From: CAZTKP01 sp964614215 | GTDB taxonomy: Bacteria > UBP6 > UBA1177 | Length of the DNA stretch: 23,834 nt | Assembly: GCA_964614215.1 (NCBI GenBank) | Contig: CAZTKP010000025.1 | Coordinates: forward strand, 1-23,834 | Direction: 5' to 3' | Part shown: in pieces, positions 22,771-23,834 of the stretch | How positions within the stretch are numbered: position 1 is the first letter of the stretch | Layout: each line of letters starts with the position of its first letter | Notes under the pieces: generated by a model | What the model was told of the DNA's origin: nothing | The model's database searches: none | What the model saw: the letters and a program-made list of their open reading frames with translations, nothing else | Program-made: the position numbers and the translations under genes

Positions 22771-23834
22771 ATGAATCTTTTTCAGTGGATAGAAAATGCC
22801 TACACAAACGGAGAACTGTTCTTTTATGTAGTTCCGATCTTTCTTTTTATTATCCTTCTTGTCGTTATTTTTATCCCTGATACCGCACAGAAAACAGAAG
22901 AAAAGAGAACTGACGGGGAAAAAGAGAAAAAACCCTCGGAAGTTCCTACTGTTGACCTTTCGCATGGTTCTGAAAAAGGCTACGAAAAAAGACCTGCTTC
23001 GATGATGACCATTGATCTTACTCACGGTCAGGAAGAAGGAGCTGTTCCTGAAGAACATAAACCTGAAGACAGTACCAAAACACTGGAAGACGGTCTTGAG
23101 AAGACAAGAGGTAGCTTTATCTCTAAACTTAAGGGTATCTTTGGAAGCAAGTCCATTGACGATGAGACAATAGAAGAGCTGGAGGAGATCCTTTATACTG
23201 CTGATATCGGTGTAAATACGGTTGGTTGGCTCATGGATGAAGTAAAGCAGAACAGAACGCTTTTGAAAGAAGGCGGAGATATCAGGAATTTTCTCAAGGA
23301 AAAAATGAAGGATGTACTGCTTTCTGTTCATAAGGAAATGCCTGAAATAACAGCTAAACCATCTGTTTATCTTATGGTTGGAGTTAACGGAGCAGGCAAG
23401 ACCACTACGATCGGTAAAATGGCCAGCAGATTTTCTAAAGAAGGAAAGAGCTGTGTCCTTGCCGCGGCAGATACTTTCAGAGCTGCGGCTGTCGAGCAGA
23501 TAAAGGTATGGGGAGAAAGAACGGATTCAGTCGTTATAAGTGACAAGGACGGAGCGGATCCTGCTTCGGTTGCCCATAATGCCATAACAAGTGCGGTCAG
23601 TAAGGAAAAAGACGTGGTGATGATAGATACCGCCGGAAGATTGCAGAACAGAGTTAATCTTATGGAGGAGCTGAAGAAGATAAAAAGAGTTGTCTCAAAT
23701 CTTCGTGAAGGTGCTCCGCATGAAACCATTCTTGTAATTGATGCAAATAATGGACAAAATGCTTTAAGTCAGGCAAAACAGTTTAACGAGGCTGTTGATC
23801 TGTCAGGAATTATTGTTACAAAGCTTGACGGAAC
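22771..23834 (+). CDS. ftsY: Signal recognition particle receptor FtsY (partial, cut by window end)
   Basis: The first 354 codons of FtsY; no stop occurs before the window ends. FtsY is the SRP-receptor GTPase that delivers ribosome-nascent chain complexes to the membrane. ATG 22771 has GAGGG at 22761-22765. Residues about 16-38 form a clear membrane helix (LFFYVVPIFLFIILLVVIF). A charged linker (40-110) contains two copies of a DL(S/T)HG motif (62-66 and 82-86). The N domain (about 112-195) includes IDDETIEELEEILYTADIG. The GTPase domain shows GVNGAGKTTT (204-213), DTFRAAAVEQ, DTAGRLQN and TKLDG at the cut. This pattern with FRAAA and the long N-terminus marks FtsY rather than Ffh; FlhF is less likely. 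The missing part should be the C-terminal end of the GTPase domain. Confidence 0.94.
   Translation, partial: MNLFQWIENAYTNGELFFYVVPIFLFIILLVVIFIPDTAQKTEEKRTDGEKEKKPSEVPTVDLSHGSEKGYEKRPASMMTIDLTHGQEEGAVPEEHKPEDSTKTLEDGLEKTRGSFISKLKGIFGSKSIDDETIEELEEILYTADIGVNTVGWLMDEVKQNRTLLKEGGDIRNFLKEKMKDVLLSVHKEMPEITAKPSVYLMVGVNGAGKTTTIGKMASRFSKEGKSCVLAAADTFRAAAVEQIKVWGERTDSVVISDKDGADPASVAHNAITSAVSKEKDVVMIDTAGRLQNRVNLMEELKKIKRVVSNLREGAPHETILVIDANNGQNALSQAKQFNEAVDLSGIIVTKLDG

Noticed and set aside
22735..23729. Minus-strand open frames opposite ftsY
   Set aside because: The plus strand encodes an unmistakable FtsY with all GTPase motifs; the minus frames have no recognisable domain.

Overview
The window is a chromosomal segment from a Gram-negative (diderm) bacterium. 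The evidence for this is an apolipoprotein N-acyltransferase gene and five predicted lipoproteins with classical lipoboxes. Base composition looks moderately AT-rich (by eye about 40-45% GC) and Arg is often AGA. Large lipoproteins with Asp/Asn-rich linkers followed by MopE-like, thrombospondin-3-like, EGF-like or Gly-rich repeats are typical of uncultured deltaproteobacterial/Myxococcota-like lineages. That placement is an inference from style, not a phylogenetic result. I see no tRNA, rRNA, CRISPR array, insertion sequence or phage gene.

Layout. 1-3.5 kb (+): a lipoprotein S41/PDZ peptidase, then a tightly coupled lipoprotein with MopE-like motifs, a beta-helix-like part and a 310-residue Gly-rich region. 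3.5-5.9 kb (-): a Cys-containing lipoprotein with a large, probably helical domain, translationally coupled to a small hotdog-fold thioesterase. 6.1-9.8 kb (+): a 1230-residue lipoprotein with EGF-like domains, ten tandem repeats of about 67 residues rich in N-x-S/T, and two C-terminal beta-type domains. 9.8-11.2 kb (+): a MATE transporter. 11.2-16.4 kb (+): a housekeeping operon, ispD - pgpH-like HD hydrolase - ybeY - lnt, with overlapping or near-touching genes and a strong predicted promoter. 16.4-21.1 kb (-): a 1571-residue lipoprotein with 13 double thrombospondin-3-like modules, a von Willebrand factor A domain with an intact MIDAS and 13 MopE-like repeats. 21.3-22.7 kb (+): ahcY. 22.8 kb to the end (+): the first 354 codons of ftsY, cut by the window edge.

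How the genes relate. The housekeeping genes cover isoprenoid precursor synthesis, second-messenger turnover, rRNA maturation, lipoprotein N-acylation, the methyl cycle and co-translational membrane targeting. The accessory genes form a theme: secreted lipoproteins built as lipobox, acidic linker, repeat array, then a terminal domain. Many of these modules belong to families that bind calcium or other metals (cbEGF, TSP3, VWA-MIDAS, MopE-like). Lnt, which completes lipoprotein maturation, lies end to end with the largest of them. A calcium-stabilised cell-surface or adhesion layer is a reasonable hypothesis; none of these large lipoproteins has a function I can assign firmly.

There is no gene-free stretch longer than 300 bases. 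The longest, about 231 bases at 21086-21316, carries two divergent predicted promoters.
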